Shown here piece by piece: positions 1-7,340 of a stretch of DNA of 64,000 nt. A model generated the notes under the pieces. That model was not told where the DNA came from. It did not search any database and saw only the letters and a list, made by a program, of their open reading frames with translations. The translations under genes and the position numbers were made by a program. The DNA is from Mesorhizobium erdmanii USDA 3471 (GTDB lineage: Bacteria; Pseudomonadota; Alphaproteobacteria; Rhizobiales; Rhizobiaceae), in assembly GCF_000472705.1 (NCBI RefSeq), contig NZ_AXAE01000032.1:1-64000 (forward strand), in the 5' to 3' direction. Numbering within the stretch: the first letter of the stretch is position 1; each line of letters starts with the position of its first letter.

Positions 1-225
1 GGCAAGCTCAACCGCAGGAGCCAGATCCAGGGTGGCCGATCGCGTGTGCGCCGTGCTCTCTACATGGCTGCGCTCGGCGCCATCCGAGCTTGTGAGCGCT
101 TCAGGGCTTTCTATACCGCCATCGCAGCCCGCTCAGGCTCGAAGAAGCTGGCCATCATCGCCGTCGCAAGGAAGCTCCTTGTCGTCCTCAATGCCATCAT
201 TCGAGACAAAAAAGCTTTCGCATGA
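1..225 (+). CDS. IS110-family transposase, C-terminal fragment (cut by window edge)
   Basis: Frame 1 is open from the first base to a TGA at 223-225 and encodes 74 residues. The peptide reads as the end of an IS110/IS1111 transposase (Transposase_20 region): it has QIQGGRSRVRRALYMAAL followed by a basic helix ending KLLVVLNAIIRDKK, where IS110 proteins carry the IGGR..VR..LYMAA and RKLL..LNA signatures. The N-terminal DEDD catalytic half lies outside the window, so I cannot say whether the copy is intact. IS110 elements usually lack terminal inverted repeats, so the right end of the element cannot be placed; a family A repeat starts about 100 bp downstream. Recognition is from the protein pattern only. 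Confidence 0.8.
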   Translation, partial: GKLNRRSQIQGGRSRVRRALYMAALGAIRACERFRAFYTAIAARSGSKKLAIIAVARKLLVVLNAIIRDKKAFA

Positions 226-325
226 ACACAGTTGCCATGCCGTGACGGCCGGTACAAGCGCAGCGGCTCAGAATGAAGGTCGCGCTCACCGGAGCCAGTT
301 CTGCGCCGTAGGATCGCACAGACGG

Positions 326-418
326 CACGGAATGAATCCTCGGGTCTGCGCCGCGTCGCTGCGCTCCTTGCTCCGCCCGTGGATGACGACACACAGATGG
401 CTCGGCCAATCGCCAAGG
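326..418 (+). repeat. Intergenic repeat family A, copy 1
   Basis: Contains the conserved block GGGTCTGCGCCGCGTCGCT, then CTCCTTGCTCCGCCCGTGGATGACGAC, and ends with the tail GCCAATCGCCAAG. The same modules recur near 3426, 4690, 30323, 32306 and 47789. This copy is only the right half of the larger palindromic element seen at 4690 and 47789. It lies between the transposase remnant and the rplS terminator. Confidence 0.8.
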
Positions 419-467
419 CGTGCGTAGCCGCGAAGAACCATGGTCGAATTGACTGTTCGCCAAAACG

Positions 468-494
468 AAAAAAGGCGGCCGAAGCCGCCTTTTC
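468..494 (-). terminator. Rho-independent terminator of rplS
   Basis: On the minus strand a perfect AAAGGCGGC / GCCGCCTTT stem is closed by a UUCG-type loop and followed by a run of T. It lies about 20 bp after the rplS stop codon. The shape (GC-rich stem, tetraloop, T tract) is canonical. Confidence 0.9.
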
Positions 495-514
495 AGAACT
501 CGTCTCTCGAAACC

Positions 515-1060
515 TTATTCGGCCGGGGTCGCTTCAGCAGCCTTGGCGGCCTCAGCCTCTGCGGCGGCCTTCTTCTCGGCGGCTTCCTTGGCGGCCGTCT
601 CGGCGGCCAGCGCCTGGGCAGCCGCGACCTTCTCGGCCTCGATACGCGCCTTCTCGGCGTTCAGCGCATCGCGCTCCTCATCGTTCAGCTTGCGGGCGCG
701 CACGCCGGTGTTTTCCGAAATACGGGCCGACTTGCCGCGACGATCGCGCAGGTAATAGAGCTTGGCACGACGCACCTTGCCGCGACGCACGATCTCGACG
801 CCTTCGACCATCGGCGAGTAGACCGGGAACACGCGCTCGACGCCTTCGCCGTAGGAGATCTTGCGGACGGTGAAGTTTTCCTGGAAGCCGGAACCGGCGC
901 GGGCGATGACAACGCCTTCATAGGCCTGGACGCGGGTGCGGGTGCCTTCGGTCACGCGGACCTGGACGCGCACGGTGTCGCCGGGCTGGAATTCGGGAAG
1001 CTTGCGCTTGGCTTCGATCTTGGCGGCCTGTTCGGCCTCGAGCTGACGGATGAGATCCAT
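515..1060 (-). CDS. rplS: 50S ribosomal protein L19
   Basis: Large-subunit protein at the 30S-50S interface. The first ~115 residues match bacterial L19: an N-terminal helix MDLIRQLEAEQ, then PGDTVRVQVRV, the EGVVIAR strand and the VRRGKVRRAKLYYLRDR region. After this core a ~50-residue Ala/Glu/Lys-rich tail follows (AEKKAAAEAEAAKAAEA), a C-terminal extension common in rhizobial L19 and absent from E. coli. I place the start at the ATG at 1060, which aligns with the family N-terminus; an in-frame GTG lies four codons upstream. L19 normally follows trmD directly, but here a 750-bp gene on the other strand lies between them, so rplS needs its own promoter. A strong terminator follows. Confidence 0.96.
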   Translation of the reverse strand: MDLIRQLEAEQAAKIEAKRKLPEFQPGDTVRVQVRVTEGTRTRVQAYEGVVIARAGSGFQENFTVRKISYGEGVERVFPVYSPMVEGVEIVRRGKVRRAKLYYLRDRRGKSARISENTGVRARKLNDEERDALNAEKARIEAEKVAAAQALAAETAAKEAAEKKAAAEAEAAKAAEATPAE

Positions 1061-1385
1061 CTGGTAATCCACTTCTTGTTCTTCCGACAGTCAGAGCGCC
1101 CTACGCTCGCCTTGCAGTTCCATTGACCGCTCGGCTATGTCCTTTGCCTCTAAGACGTTCGTCCGCAAGACATCGGCAGGGGCGACTACACCGTCATTGT
1201 TGACGGGTCCGCAAGATTGTTCTTGCCGGTACGGGCGGGCACATACAGCTATTTCGGCCCTTTGTCACGCCCGGCCCAAGCATTTTTTGCCGGCATGGCA
1301 TCATGGTAATTGCGCCGTGCCGGGTTGCGTCAGGCTTTCGTGGTGCCTAAGCCGGAACAAGTACAGTTTTCGGTGGCCGCTTTCC
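1061..1385. other. Divergent intergenic region, rplS / TSUP exporter
   Basis: A 325-bp gap between two divergent starts. It must hold the rplS promoter, since rplS has no co-directional gene just upstream, and the promoter of the exporter. I could not fix -35/-10 boxes with confidence. The exporter reading frame remains open upstream to 1137, but that part lacks a transmembrane pattern and looks non-coding. Confidence 0.4.
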
Positions 1386-2138
1386 ATGTCTGTTTTCGAC
1401 GCCATCCTGCTTTTCCTCGCGGGCTTTGTGTCGGGCGCCGCCAACGCGGTTGCCGGCGGCGGCACCTTCATCACCTTCGGCGCCATGACCTTGGTCGGGG
1501 TGCCGCCAATCGTCGCCAACGCCACCTCCTCGGTCACGCAATTCCCGGGCTATATCACCTCGACGCTCGCCTATTGGACCGACATCAGGCATTTCTGGCG
1601 CGGGGGCCTGCTGCTTTGCGTCATATCGGCGATCGGCGCACTGGCCGGCGCGCTGATCCTGTTGGCGCTGTCCAACCCATCCTTCCGCGTCATGGTGCCG
1701 TGGCTGCTGTTGGCCGCAACCGCGCTGTTTGCCGCCGGGCCGTGGCTTAAGCCGGCGCCAAAACCCGGCCATCAGGCGGCGGTCGGATCGCTAGCCGGAT
1801 CGCTGGCGCAATTCGTCACCGCCATTTATGGCGGCTTCTTCGGCGCCGGCATGGGCGTGATGATGCTGGCGACGCTCGGCTTGACGCAGAGCGGCGATTA
1901 CCACCGGCTGAACGCGCTGAAGAACATGCTGGCCGTGGTCATCGCGGCTGTCGCCATCACCGTCTTCGTCTCGGGCGGCGTCGTCGCTTGGCCGCAGGCG
2001 ATCATCATGATCCCCGGCGGCGCGCTCGGCGGCTATGCCGGCGTCTGGATCGCCAAGCGCGTGCCACAGAACGCCGTGCGCGGCTTTGTGATCGCCGTCG
2101 GCCTGTTTCTGGCGTTCTACTATTTCGGCAAGGGGTGA
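1386..2138 (+). CDS. TSUP-family (TauE/SafE-type) membrane transporter
   Basis: Predicted inner-membrane exporter of the TauE/SafE (TSUP) family; members move organosulfur anions such as sulfite or sulfoacetate, but substrate cannot be read from this sequence. 250 residues with about eight hydrophobic segments. The N-terminal hallmark GFVSGAANAVAGGGTFITF is present near residues 12-30, and a second Gly-rich hairpin, YGGFFGAGMGVMML, begins the C-terminal half: the two-repeat layout of the family. I start at ATG 1386, where the first membrane helix begins. The last 19 bp overlap the end of trmD on the opposite strand. Its inverted position between trmD and rplS interrupts a normally continuous gene set, which suggests a later insertion. 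Confidence 0.88.
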   Translation: MSVFDAILLFLAGFVSGAANAVAGGGTFITFGAMTLVGVPPIVANATSSVTQFPGYITSTLAYWTDIRHFWRGGLLLCVISAIGALAGALILLALSNPSFRVMVPWLLLAATALFAAGPWLKPAPKPGHQAAVGSLAGSLAQFVTAIYGGFFGAGMGVMMLATLGLTQSGDYHRLNALKNMLAVVIAAVAITVFVSGGVVAWPQAIIMIPGGALGGYAGVWIAKRVPQNAVRGFVIAVGLFLAFYYFGKG

Positions 2139-2818
2139 GCACCAAGCAGATCCGGCCGCCGCGCTCTCGTCAGCGCCTCTGATTCCGCGCGCCGCCAAGC
2201 CGCGATCTTCTTGTGATTGCCGGAGATCAGCACCTCGGGAATCTCCCGCCCCTCGAACTCCTGCGGCCGCGTGTAGTGCGGATGTTCGAGCAGGCCGTTT
2301 TCAAAGCTCTCTTCCTCGCCCGACACCGCATTGCCCATCACGCCGGGCAACAGCCGCACCACGGCATCTAGCAGCACAAGGGCTGCCGGCTCGCCGCCTG
2401 AGAGGATGAAATCGCCGACCGAGACTTCCTCCAGCCCCCGTGCCTCGATCAGCCGCTGGTCGACGCCCTCGAAGCGGCCGCACAGGATGACGGCACCCGG
2501 CCCGGCGGCAAGCTCGCGCACACGCGATTGCGTCAACGGTTTGCCGCGCGGGCTCATCAGCAGGCGCGGACGCGGATCGTCCGGCGGCGAGCTGTGGTCG
2601 ATCGCCCTGGCCAAGACATCGGCGCGCATCACCATGCCGGCGCCGCCGCCGGCCGGCGTGTCGTCGACGGTGCGGTGCTTGTCGGTGGCGAAATCGCGGA
2701 TCTGGATCGCTTGCAGCGACCACGTGCCAGCCTCCAGCGCCCGGCCGGCCAACGACAGGCCGAGCGCGCCCGGAAACATCTCGGGATAGAGCGTCAGTAC
2801 GGAAGCGGAAAAGCTCAC
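2120..2818 (-). CDS. trmD: tRNA (guanine-N1-)-methyltransferase TrmD
   Basis: SPOUT-class enzyme that methylates N1 of G37 in tRNAs reading CNN codons, using SAM, and so prevents +1 frameshifting. 232 residues. The N-terminus has VLTLYPEMFPG; DTPAGGGAGMVMRADV and LCGRFEGVDQRLIE mark the substrate and trefoil-knot SAM regions; SVGDFILSGGEPAALVLLDA completes the knot; RPQEFEGREIPEVLISGNH is the typical C-terminal domain entry. The start is GTG at 2818, sharing GTGA with the rimM stop, so the two genes are translationally coupled. The 3' end overlaps the convergent exporter by 19 bp. Confidence 0.97.
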   Translation of the reverse strand: MSFSASVLTLYPEMFPGALGLSLAGRALEAGTWSLQAIQIRDFATDKHRTVDDTPAGGGAGMVMRADVLARAIDHSSPPDDPRPRLLMSPRGKPLTQSRVRELAAGPGAVILCGRFEGVDQRLIEARGLEEVSVGDFILSGGEPAALVLLDAVVRLLPGVMGNAVSGEEESFENGLLEHPHYTRPQEFEGREIPEVLISGNHKKIAAWRRAESEALTRARRPDLLGAHPLPK

Positions 2819-3414
2819 CGGTTGCCCCCGGCGTCGCGCGGTCCGCGCGGCCTGCCTTTCGGGTCAAAATCTTCGTCGCGCGGCGCCTCGCCATCCTCGT
2901 CCTCGACCAGTCCGGCCGCCACCGGATCGACGCGGACAAAGCCCTCCGATATCGACACTTGCGGCACGGCGGCCTGCGTGAACGGGATCAGCACGCCCTT
3001 GCGGCCGGCCAGCGTCACGTCGAGAATGTCTCCGCCGCCGAAATTGTGCACCGCGACGACCTTGCCGAGCGCGGTGCCGGTGTCGTCCCGAACCTCCAGC
3101 CCAACGAGGTCGGCATGGTAGAATTCATCCTCATCGCCGTCGTCGGGCAGCATCGAGCGGTCGACGAACAGCTCGGTGCCGGCGAGCGCCTCGGCGGCGT
3201 TGCGGTCGCCGATGCCCTTGAAACGCACCACAACGACCGTGTTGGCGGGCCTTATATCAATGATCTGGAAGGCGCGGCCGTCCCTGGCATAGAGCGGCCC
3301 ATAATCGGCCAGCGCCATCGGCTCGCCGGTGAAGGTCTTCACCCTGAGTTCGCCCTTGATGCCATGGGCGGCGCCGATCACGGCCATCTGGACAGGGTTT
3401 TGCGGCTTGCTCAT
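2815..3414 (-). CDS. rimM: Ribosome maturation factor RimM
   Basis: 16S rRNA processing factor that binds S19 during 30S head assembly. 199 residues. The N-terminal RimM domain carries the family motif IGAAHGIKGELRVKTFT at residues ~13-29; the PRC-barrel half follows, with EFYHADLVGLEV and the VLIPF strand near residue 140. A ~35-residue Glu/Asp/Arg-rich tail (DEDGEAPRDEDFDPKGR) extends past the family core. Translation is coupled to trmD. Upstream one expects rpsP, as in the usual ffh-rpsP-rimM-trmD-rplS order, but here a family A repeat and the divergent xerC are found instead. Confidence 0.96.
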   Translation of the reverse strand: MSKPQNPVQMAVIGAAHGIKGELRVKTFTGEPMALADYGPLYARDGRAFQIIDIRPANTVVVVRFKGIGDRNAAEALAGTELFVDRSMLPDDGDEDEFYHADLVGLEVRDDTGTALGKVVAVHNFGGGDILDVTLAGRKGVLIPFTQAAVPQVSISEGFVRVDPVAAGLVEDEDGEAPRDEDFDPKGRPRGPRDAGGNR

Positions 3415-3425
3415 GGCGCTTTAAC

Positions 3426-3496
3426 TTTCGTCATCCACGGGCGGAGCAGGCGCGAAGCGGCTGCGCAGACCCGAGGATCCATTCCGTTACGGTGAC
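3426..3496 (-). repeat. Intergenic repeat family A, copy 2
   Basis: Starts with TTTCGTCATCCACGGGCGGAGC and runs through GCGCAGACCCGAGGATCCATTCCG, the reverse complement of copy 1 modules. The family tail word TTCAGCCAATCACCAAGG recurs at 3618-3635, so a larger diverged element may fill most of the 323-bp gap between rimM and xerC. It marks the place where the expected rpsP-rimM adjacency is broken. Confidence 0.78.
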
Positions 3497-3737
3497 CAAA
3501 AAGCACGGCAGTTCAGAAAGGTCACCTGTCTCGTTCCTGCCAAATATCTATTTGCGGACACGTCGCGCTGTCCGCCGCAAACCTCTGGACCGGAGCAACG
3601 CCCGCCGGTCCTGGCGTTCAGCCAATCACCAAGGTTTGCATCCTGCCACCAATCGACAATCTCCTAACCCCAGGCGGTTGTCATTTCAATGACGCGCTCT
3701 TCACGCCTTCCTAACCCGGATACCCGAATATGCCGCC

Positions 3738-4676
3738 ATGCAGGAATTCCTCATCCCGGCAAAGCCCGATCTCCAGGCGGCCCGCGAGAGCTGGCTGAAG
3801 ATGCTCGCGCGTGAACGTCGCCTATCACCCAAGACAGTGGAAGCCTACGAGCGCGACTCGCGTCAGTTCCTGCATTTCCTCACCGGCCATTGCGGCGGCT
3901 CGCCCGGCATTTCCGATATCGCCAATCTGCGCCCGGCGGACCTGCGCGGCTTCCTCGCGGCGCGCCGCAACGAAGGCGCCGGCGCCCGCACGCTTGGTCG
4001 AGGTCTGGCCGGCATCCGCTCGCTGCTGCGTTTCCTCGAACGGCGCGGCCTCGCCAATGCGGCGGGCGCCGCAGCACTTCGCGCGCCGCGCCAGCCCAAA
4101 TCGCTGCCAAAACCTCTTACCGCGAGCGACGCCAGACAGGTCGTGTCGGTGGAAGGCCAACTGGCGGAAGAGCCCTGGATCGCCGCCCGCGATGCCGCCG
4201 TGCTGACGCTGCTGTACGGCTCCGGCCTGCGCATTTCCGAGGCCCTGGGTCTTGCCGCCGCCGATCTGGCATCGGAGACCGACACCGTGCTGCGCGTCAC
4301 CGGCAAGGGCGGCAAGACGCGGCTGGTGCCGGTACTGCCGGTTGCGCTGAGAGCAATCGCCGAATACCGCCGGCTCTGCCCCTATCATCTCGATCCGAAA
4401 GGCCTGTTGTTTCGCGGCGCGCGCGGCGGCCCGCTCAATCCGGCCATCGTCCAGCGCGATATGGCCAAGCTGCGCTCGGCGCTCAACCTGCCCGACACCG
4501 CGACGCCGCACGCGCTGCGCCATTCCTTCGCCACGCATCTGCTCGGGCGCGGCGGCGATCTGCGCACCATCCAGGAACTGCTCGGCCATGCCAGCCTGTC
4601 GACGACGCAGATCTACACCGGAGTCGACACAGCAAGGCTGCTGGAGATTTACGAGGCCGCGCATCCGAGAGCGTGA
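3738..4676 (+). CDS. xerC: Site-specific tyrosine recombinase XerC
   Basis: Partner of XerD in resolving chromosome dimers at dif near the terminus. 312 residues. A SAM-like N-terminal DNA-binding domain (ERRLSPKTVEAYERD) is followed by the catalytic domain with all tyrosine-recombinase residues: Arg165 in GLRISEAL, Lys in the GKGGKTR hairpin near 192, His258 and Arg261 in HALRH, His284 in LLGHASL, and nucleophile Tyr293 in TQIYTG. Length and motifs fit a housekeeping Xer enzyme rather than a phage integrase. Calling it XerC rather than XerD rests on overall resemblance and is less sure. It stands alone, flanked on both sides by family A repeats. Confidence 0.9.
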   Translation: MQEFLIPAKPDLQAARESWLKMLARERRLSPKTVEAYERDSRQFLHFLTGHCGGSPGISDIANLRPADLRGFLAARRNEGAGARTLGRGLAGIRSLLRFLERRGLANAAGAAALRAPRQPKSLPKPLTASDARQVVSVEGQLAEEPWIAARDAAVLTLLYGSGLRISEALGLAAADLASETDTVLRVTGKGGKTRLVPVLPVALRAIAEYRRLCPYHLDPKGLLFRGARGGPLNPAIVQRDMAKLRSALNLPDTATPHALRHSFATHLLGRGGDLRTIQELLGHASLSTTQIYTGVDTARLLEIYEAAHPRA

Positions 4677-4689
4677 GCTTGCCGCAGTC

Positions 4690-4874
4690 GCGATTGGCTG
4701 AAGCCTCCCAATTTCGTCATACTAGGGCGGAGCAGCCGCGAAGCGGCGTCGCGGAGACCCTGGTATCAATGCCGTGACAGTTGTCGAGGGATGCCACGGA
4801 GCGAATTTCTGCGCCGCGTCGCTACGCTCCTTGCTCCGCCCGTGGACGACGACCGGCGTTTACGCCAATCACCG
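4690..4874. repeat. Intergenic repeat family A, copy 3 (full inverted form)
   Basis: Shows both halves of the element facing each other. The left half has GATTGGCTGAAG, then TTTCGTCATACTAGGGCGG and CGCGGAGACCCTGG; the right half has CTGCGCCGCGTCGCTACG, then CTCCTTGCTCCGCCCGTGG and a CGCCAATCACC tail. The halves are imperfect reverse complements, so the whole can fold as a long hairpin. Confidence 0.8.
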
Positions 4875-4962
4875 GCCCATCAGCGTCAGCACATAGCCGG
4901 TCAGGACAATTTCTCGGCGCCAATTAACCGTTTTGCCGTTTTTTGCGCCTACGGATGATGTC

Positions 4963-6033
4963 ATGAAACGCGTCATAGCCATCGCCGATCGTGCGGCGTC
5001 CCTGTCGCTGAAGCTGCTCGTTGCGCTCAACGTGCTGTTTTTCCTGTCCTTCCTCGCCGTGCTGCTGTTCGCTGCGGGCAGGGCGCATGCGGAAATCCCG
5101 ACCTGCGGCGGCGCCGACATGCTGTCGGCCTTGCAGAAGAGCAATCCGGCCACCTACAGCAAGATCGAGGCGGAAGCCGCCGCCACGCTGAATGGCAAGG
5201 GCCTGCTGTGGAAGCTGGAAAAGCCGGGCGAACAGGCTTCCTACCTGTTCGGCACCATGCACATGACCGACCCGCGCGTCACCACGCTGCCGCCGGAAGC
5301 GCAAAAGGCGTTTGACGCCGCCGGCACCCTCATCATCGAAACCACCGACGTGCTCGACAAGCAGAAGATGATGACGGCGATGCTGAAAGAGCCGGACCTG
5401 ATGATGTTCACCGACTCCACGACGCTGTCCTCATTGCTGACCCCGGACGAGGCGGCGGCGATGAATGCGGCACTCGACGCGCGCGGCATTCCGCCGGCGA
5501 CCGTCGCCAAGATGAAGCCGTGGATGCTGTCGGCGATGATGGCGCTGCCGGCGTGTGAACTCGCCCGGCAGTCCGGCGGTGCGCCGGTGCTCGACGTCAA
5601 GCTGGCCGAAAGCGCCAAGGCGGCCGGCAAGCCGGTGGAAGGACTGGAAACGGCCGAGAGCCAGCTGCGCGCCATGGCCTCGCTGCCGCTCGCCTTTCAC
5701 ATGAAGGGCCTGGTCGACACGCTGAAGCTCGGCGACAAGGTCAACGACATCAACGAGACCATGATCGTGCTCTACCAGCGTGGTGACACCGGCATGTTCT
5801 GGCCGCTGTTCCGGGCCGCCATGCCCGAGGAGCAGAACGACGCGGCCGGCTATGCCGCCTTCGAGGAGACCATGATCACCAGCCGCAACAAGGTGATGGT
5901 CGATCATGCCGGGCCGATCCTGGCCAAGGGCAATGCCTTCATGGCGGTCGGCGCGCTGCACCTTCCCGGTCCGCAGGGACTGGTCGAGGATTTCCGCAAG
6001 GCCGGCTATACTGTCACGGCGGCGGGGCTTTAG
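4963..6033 (+). CDS. TraB/GumN family protein, exported
   Basis: 356 residues of the TraB/GumN family; these often look metalloprotease-like, but the biochemical role in proteobacteria is unsettled. A signal sequence or anchor with the hydrophobic stretch LNVLFFLSFLAVLLFAAG ends in AHA near residue 42. The family core starts at LLWKLEKPG, then YLFGTMHMTDPRV (the GT.H motif) and DAAGTLIIETTD (conserved Glu), and ends with AVGALHLPGPQGLVEDFRK, the second conserved GA.H..G motif. I use ATG 4963; a TTG start ten codons upstream is also open. The last ~30 codons are found again, degenerate, at 6600-6689, so a tandem copy once existed downstream. Confidence 0.85.
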   Translation: MKRVIAIADRAASLSLKLLVALNVLFFLSFLAVLLFAAGRAHAEIPTCGGADMLSALQKSNPATYSKIEAEAAATLNGKGLLWKLEKPGEQASYLFGTMHMTDPRVTTLPPEAQKAFDAAGTLIIETTDVLDKQKMMTAMLKEPDLMMFTDSTTLSSLLTPDEAAAMNAALDARGIPPATVAKMKPWMLSAMMALPACELARQSGGAPVLDVKLAESAKAAGKPVEGLETAESQLRAMASLPLAFHMKGLVDTLKLGDKVNDINETMIVLYQRGDTGMFWPLFRAAMPEEQNDAAGYAAFEETMITSRNKVMVDHAGPILAKGNAFMAVGALHLPGPQGLVEDFRKAGYTVTAAGL

Positions 6034-6036
6034 CCC

Positions 6037-6513
6037 TTATTTGATCAAAACCTGAGCCAGCATCGCCGGAACGATGATCCGGTGAAACGGCATGATGACG
6101 GCAAGATATGTCCGCCCAAGCAGATTGTGTGTCTTGACGATCGTCGACACAGCCACCTGCTGACGGCCCGCGCCGAGGTCGTTCACCTCCACCAGGATGC
6201 GGAAATCGAGATGTCGGTCGTCCAGACCAAGGACGGCCCTGCCTTGTGCCTGGCTGATGAGCGGAAAGATGCCGATCCTGGTTTCCGGCGGCGCGTCGGG
6301 CTCCGCCCCCGCTTTCAGCCCAAATGGCCTCACGGCAAGATTGCGGAGCTGCGTAAGCCGGCCGACCTATCGCGGTGACCGCCCCAGGATGCGTTTGGCC
6401 GCGCCAATGGCGGTCAGGGCAAGCCCATCGGTTGTCAGCACATATCGATCGGCGAACTGAGCCCCGGCAAGAGCGCCTTCGGGATCGGGAAAAGTCTGTG
6501 CAGTGGGCGTCAT
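6037..6513 (-). pseudogene. DUF2867-like gene interrupted by one amber stop
   Basis: Reading from ATG 6513, 48 codons run to a TAG at 6369-6367 and the same frame then continues without another stop to 6037, 159 codons in all. The part before the stop (FADRYVLTTDGLALTAIGAA) and the part after it (LRNLAVRPFGLKAG, HLDFRILVEVNDLG, GRTYLAVIMPFHRIIVP) together read like one DUF2867 protein. The stop lies where a Trp (TGG) is plausible, RSPR-stop-VGRL, so a single G-to-A change would explain it. Either a young pseudogene or a sequencing error. Function of DUF2867 proteins is unknown to me. Confidence 0.72.
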
Positions 6514-6599
6514 GCCGGCAACTCCATCGCAACCAACGATAGCATCGGTTGGCTTGGCTCGCTGCGTGGCGAAACGCCGCCAGTCAGGCTGCTCGAAAT

Positions 6600-6689
6600 C
6601 AAGCTGGCGGGAGGCGTCATTTTCCAGGGCTTGGGCGACTGGTCGAGGATTTTCGCAAAGCCGGCTATACTGTTACCGCCGTCAATTGA
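6600..6689 (+). pseudogene. Degenerate duplicate of the TraB/GumN 3' end
   Basis: The frame ending at TGA 6687-6689 encodes HFPGLGRLVEDFRKAGYTVTA, next to HLPGPQGLVEDFRKAGYTVTA at the end of the intact gene (stop 6033). The nucleotide match is strongest from 6636 to 6675. No intact upstream part remains; sequence further left matches poorly. This is the relic of a second TraB/GumN copy, with the DUF2867-like gene lying between the two copies. Confidence 0.75.
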
Positions 6690-6815
6690 GTCGGATGGCA
6701 GCGGGAGGCTCAAACGCCGCGTTTTCGGCGCTTTCCTTCGCTAGCGTGAAACCCATTCGACGCTTGCGCGTTGATGGCTGTTGATTGATCATTTTCATCC
6801 ACGGAGGACACTTTT

Positions 6816-7127
6816 ATGGCGAATCCATCGAACGACACTCCCAGGCCGAGCGGCGGGGGCGGCAGCCCTTGGCTGATTGCGCTGGTCGTCGTTATCCTGG
6901 CGATTGTCGCGTATTACGTTTTCGGAAGAAAGGGCGAGCATCCGGCACCGGCCGAACCGCCAGCGGCCAGCACTCCGGCCCCGGCGCCCGCACCGGCTGA
7001 ACCGATGAAGCCGGCCACGCCTGCTCCGGCACCTGCGCCCGCTCCGGCCCCTGCGCCAGCACCCGCGCCAGCTCCTGCACCCGCCCCGGCGCCTGCACCG
7101 GCACCTGCACCGGCTCCGGCCAACTGA
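6816..7127 (+). CDS. Small single-span membrane protein with Ala-Pro repeat tail
   Basis: 103 residues. A short Gly/Pro-rich N-terminus, one membrane segment (WLIALVVVILAIVAYYVF, about residues 20-37), a basic GRKGEH junction, then ~60 residues made almost only of Ala and Pro, chiefly AP dipeptide repeats from residue ~70. The layout predicts a periplasmic, extended rod-like tail (positive-inside orientation). Similar tails occur in envelope-spacer proteins such as TonB, but no TonB C-domain is present. A GGAGGA ribosome site lies before ATG 6816 and a strong terminator follows, so it is a monocistronic real gene. Family not recognised. Confidence 0.75.
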   Translation: MANPSNDTPRPSGGGGSPWLIALVVVILAIVAYYVFGRKGEHPAPAEPPAASTPAPAPAPAEPMKPATPAPAPAPAPAPAPAPAPAPAPAPAPAPAPAPAPAN

Positions 7128-7148
7128 CCGGCTTGACATCGAATACGG

Positions 7149-7180
7149 AACGGCCCGCTGAAAAGCGGGCCGTTTTTTTG
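7149..7180 (+). terminator. Rho-independent terminator
   Basis: AACGGCCCGCT / AGCGGGCCGTT stem with a short GAAA-type loop followed by seven T. It sits 22 bp after the Ala-Pro repeat gene. Confidence 0.92.
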
Positions 7181-7195
7181 TAAGTCAGTGCCCTG

Positions 7196-7340
7196 AAAGG
7201 CCTTTCCAGAAACTCGCTCCGGTGAGTCAGCTGGTGTGGTTTTCGAGAACCGGAGCGCAGCGGACACTAGGTCCGTGAGCACCGGAAGCGCAGAAAACCG
7301 CGCCAGATGGCCACCGGAGTAGAGTTTATGAAAGGCCTTT
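7196..7340 (-). repeat. Structured repeat family C, copy 1, at the lpdA 3' end
   Basis: An inverted element whose outer arms (AAAGGCCTTTCCAG... and ...ATGAAAGGCCTTT) enclose CTCCGGTG / CACCGGAG and a nearly invariant core of ~55 nt with GGTTTTC / GAAAACC and GGAC...GTCC hairpins. The core recurs at 30771-30913 with only the apical loop changed, while the outer stem differs but stays complementary. The lpdA stop codon lies inside the right arm. Details are given as a finding. Confidence 0.85.

Noticed and set aside
1137..1385. N-terminal extension of the exporter from 1137
   Set aside because: No hydrophobic or family pattern before Met at 1386; the family start is there.
3738..4676. Prophage or integrative element integrase
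   Set aside because: The protein fits housekeeping Xer size and motifs, and no phage genes or att repeats are near.
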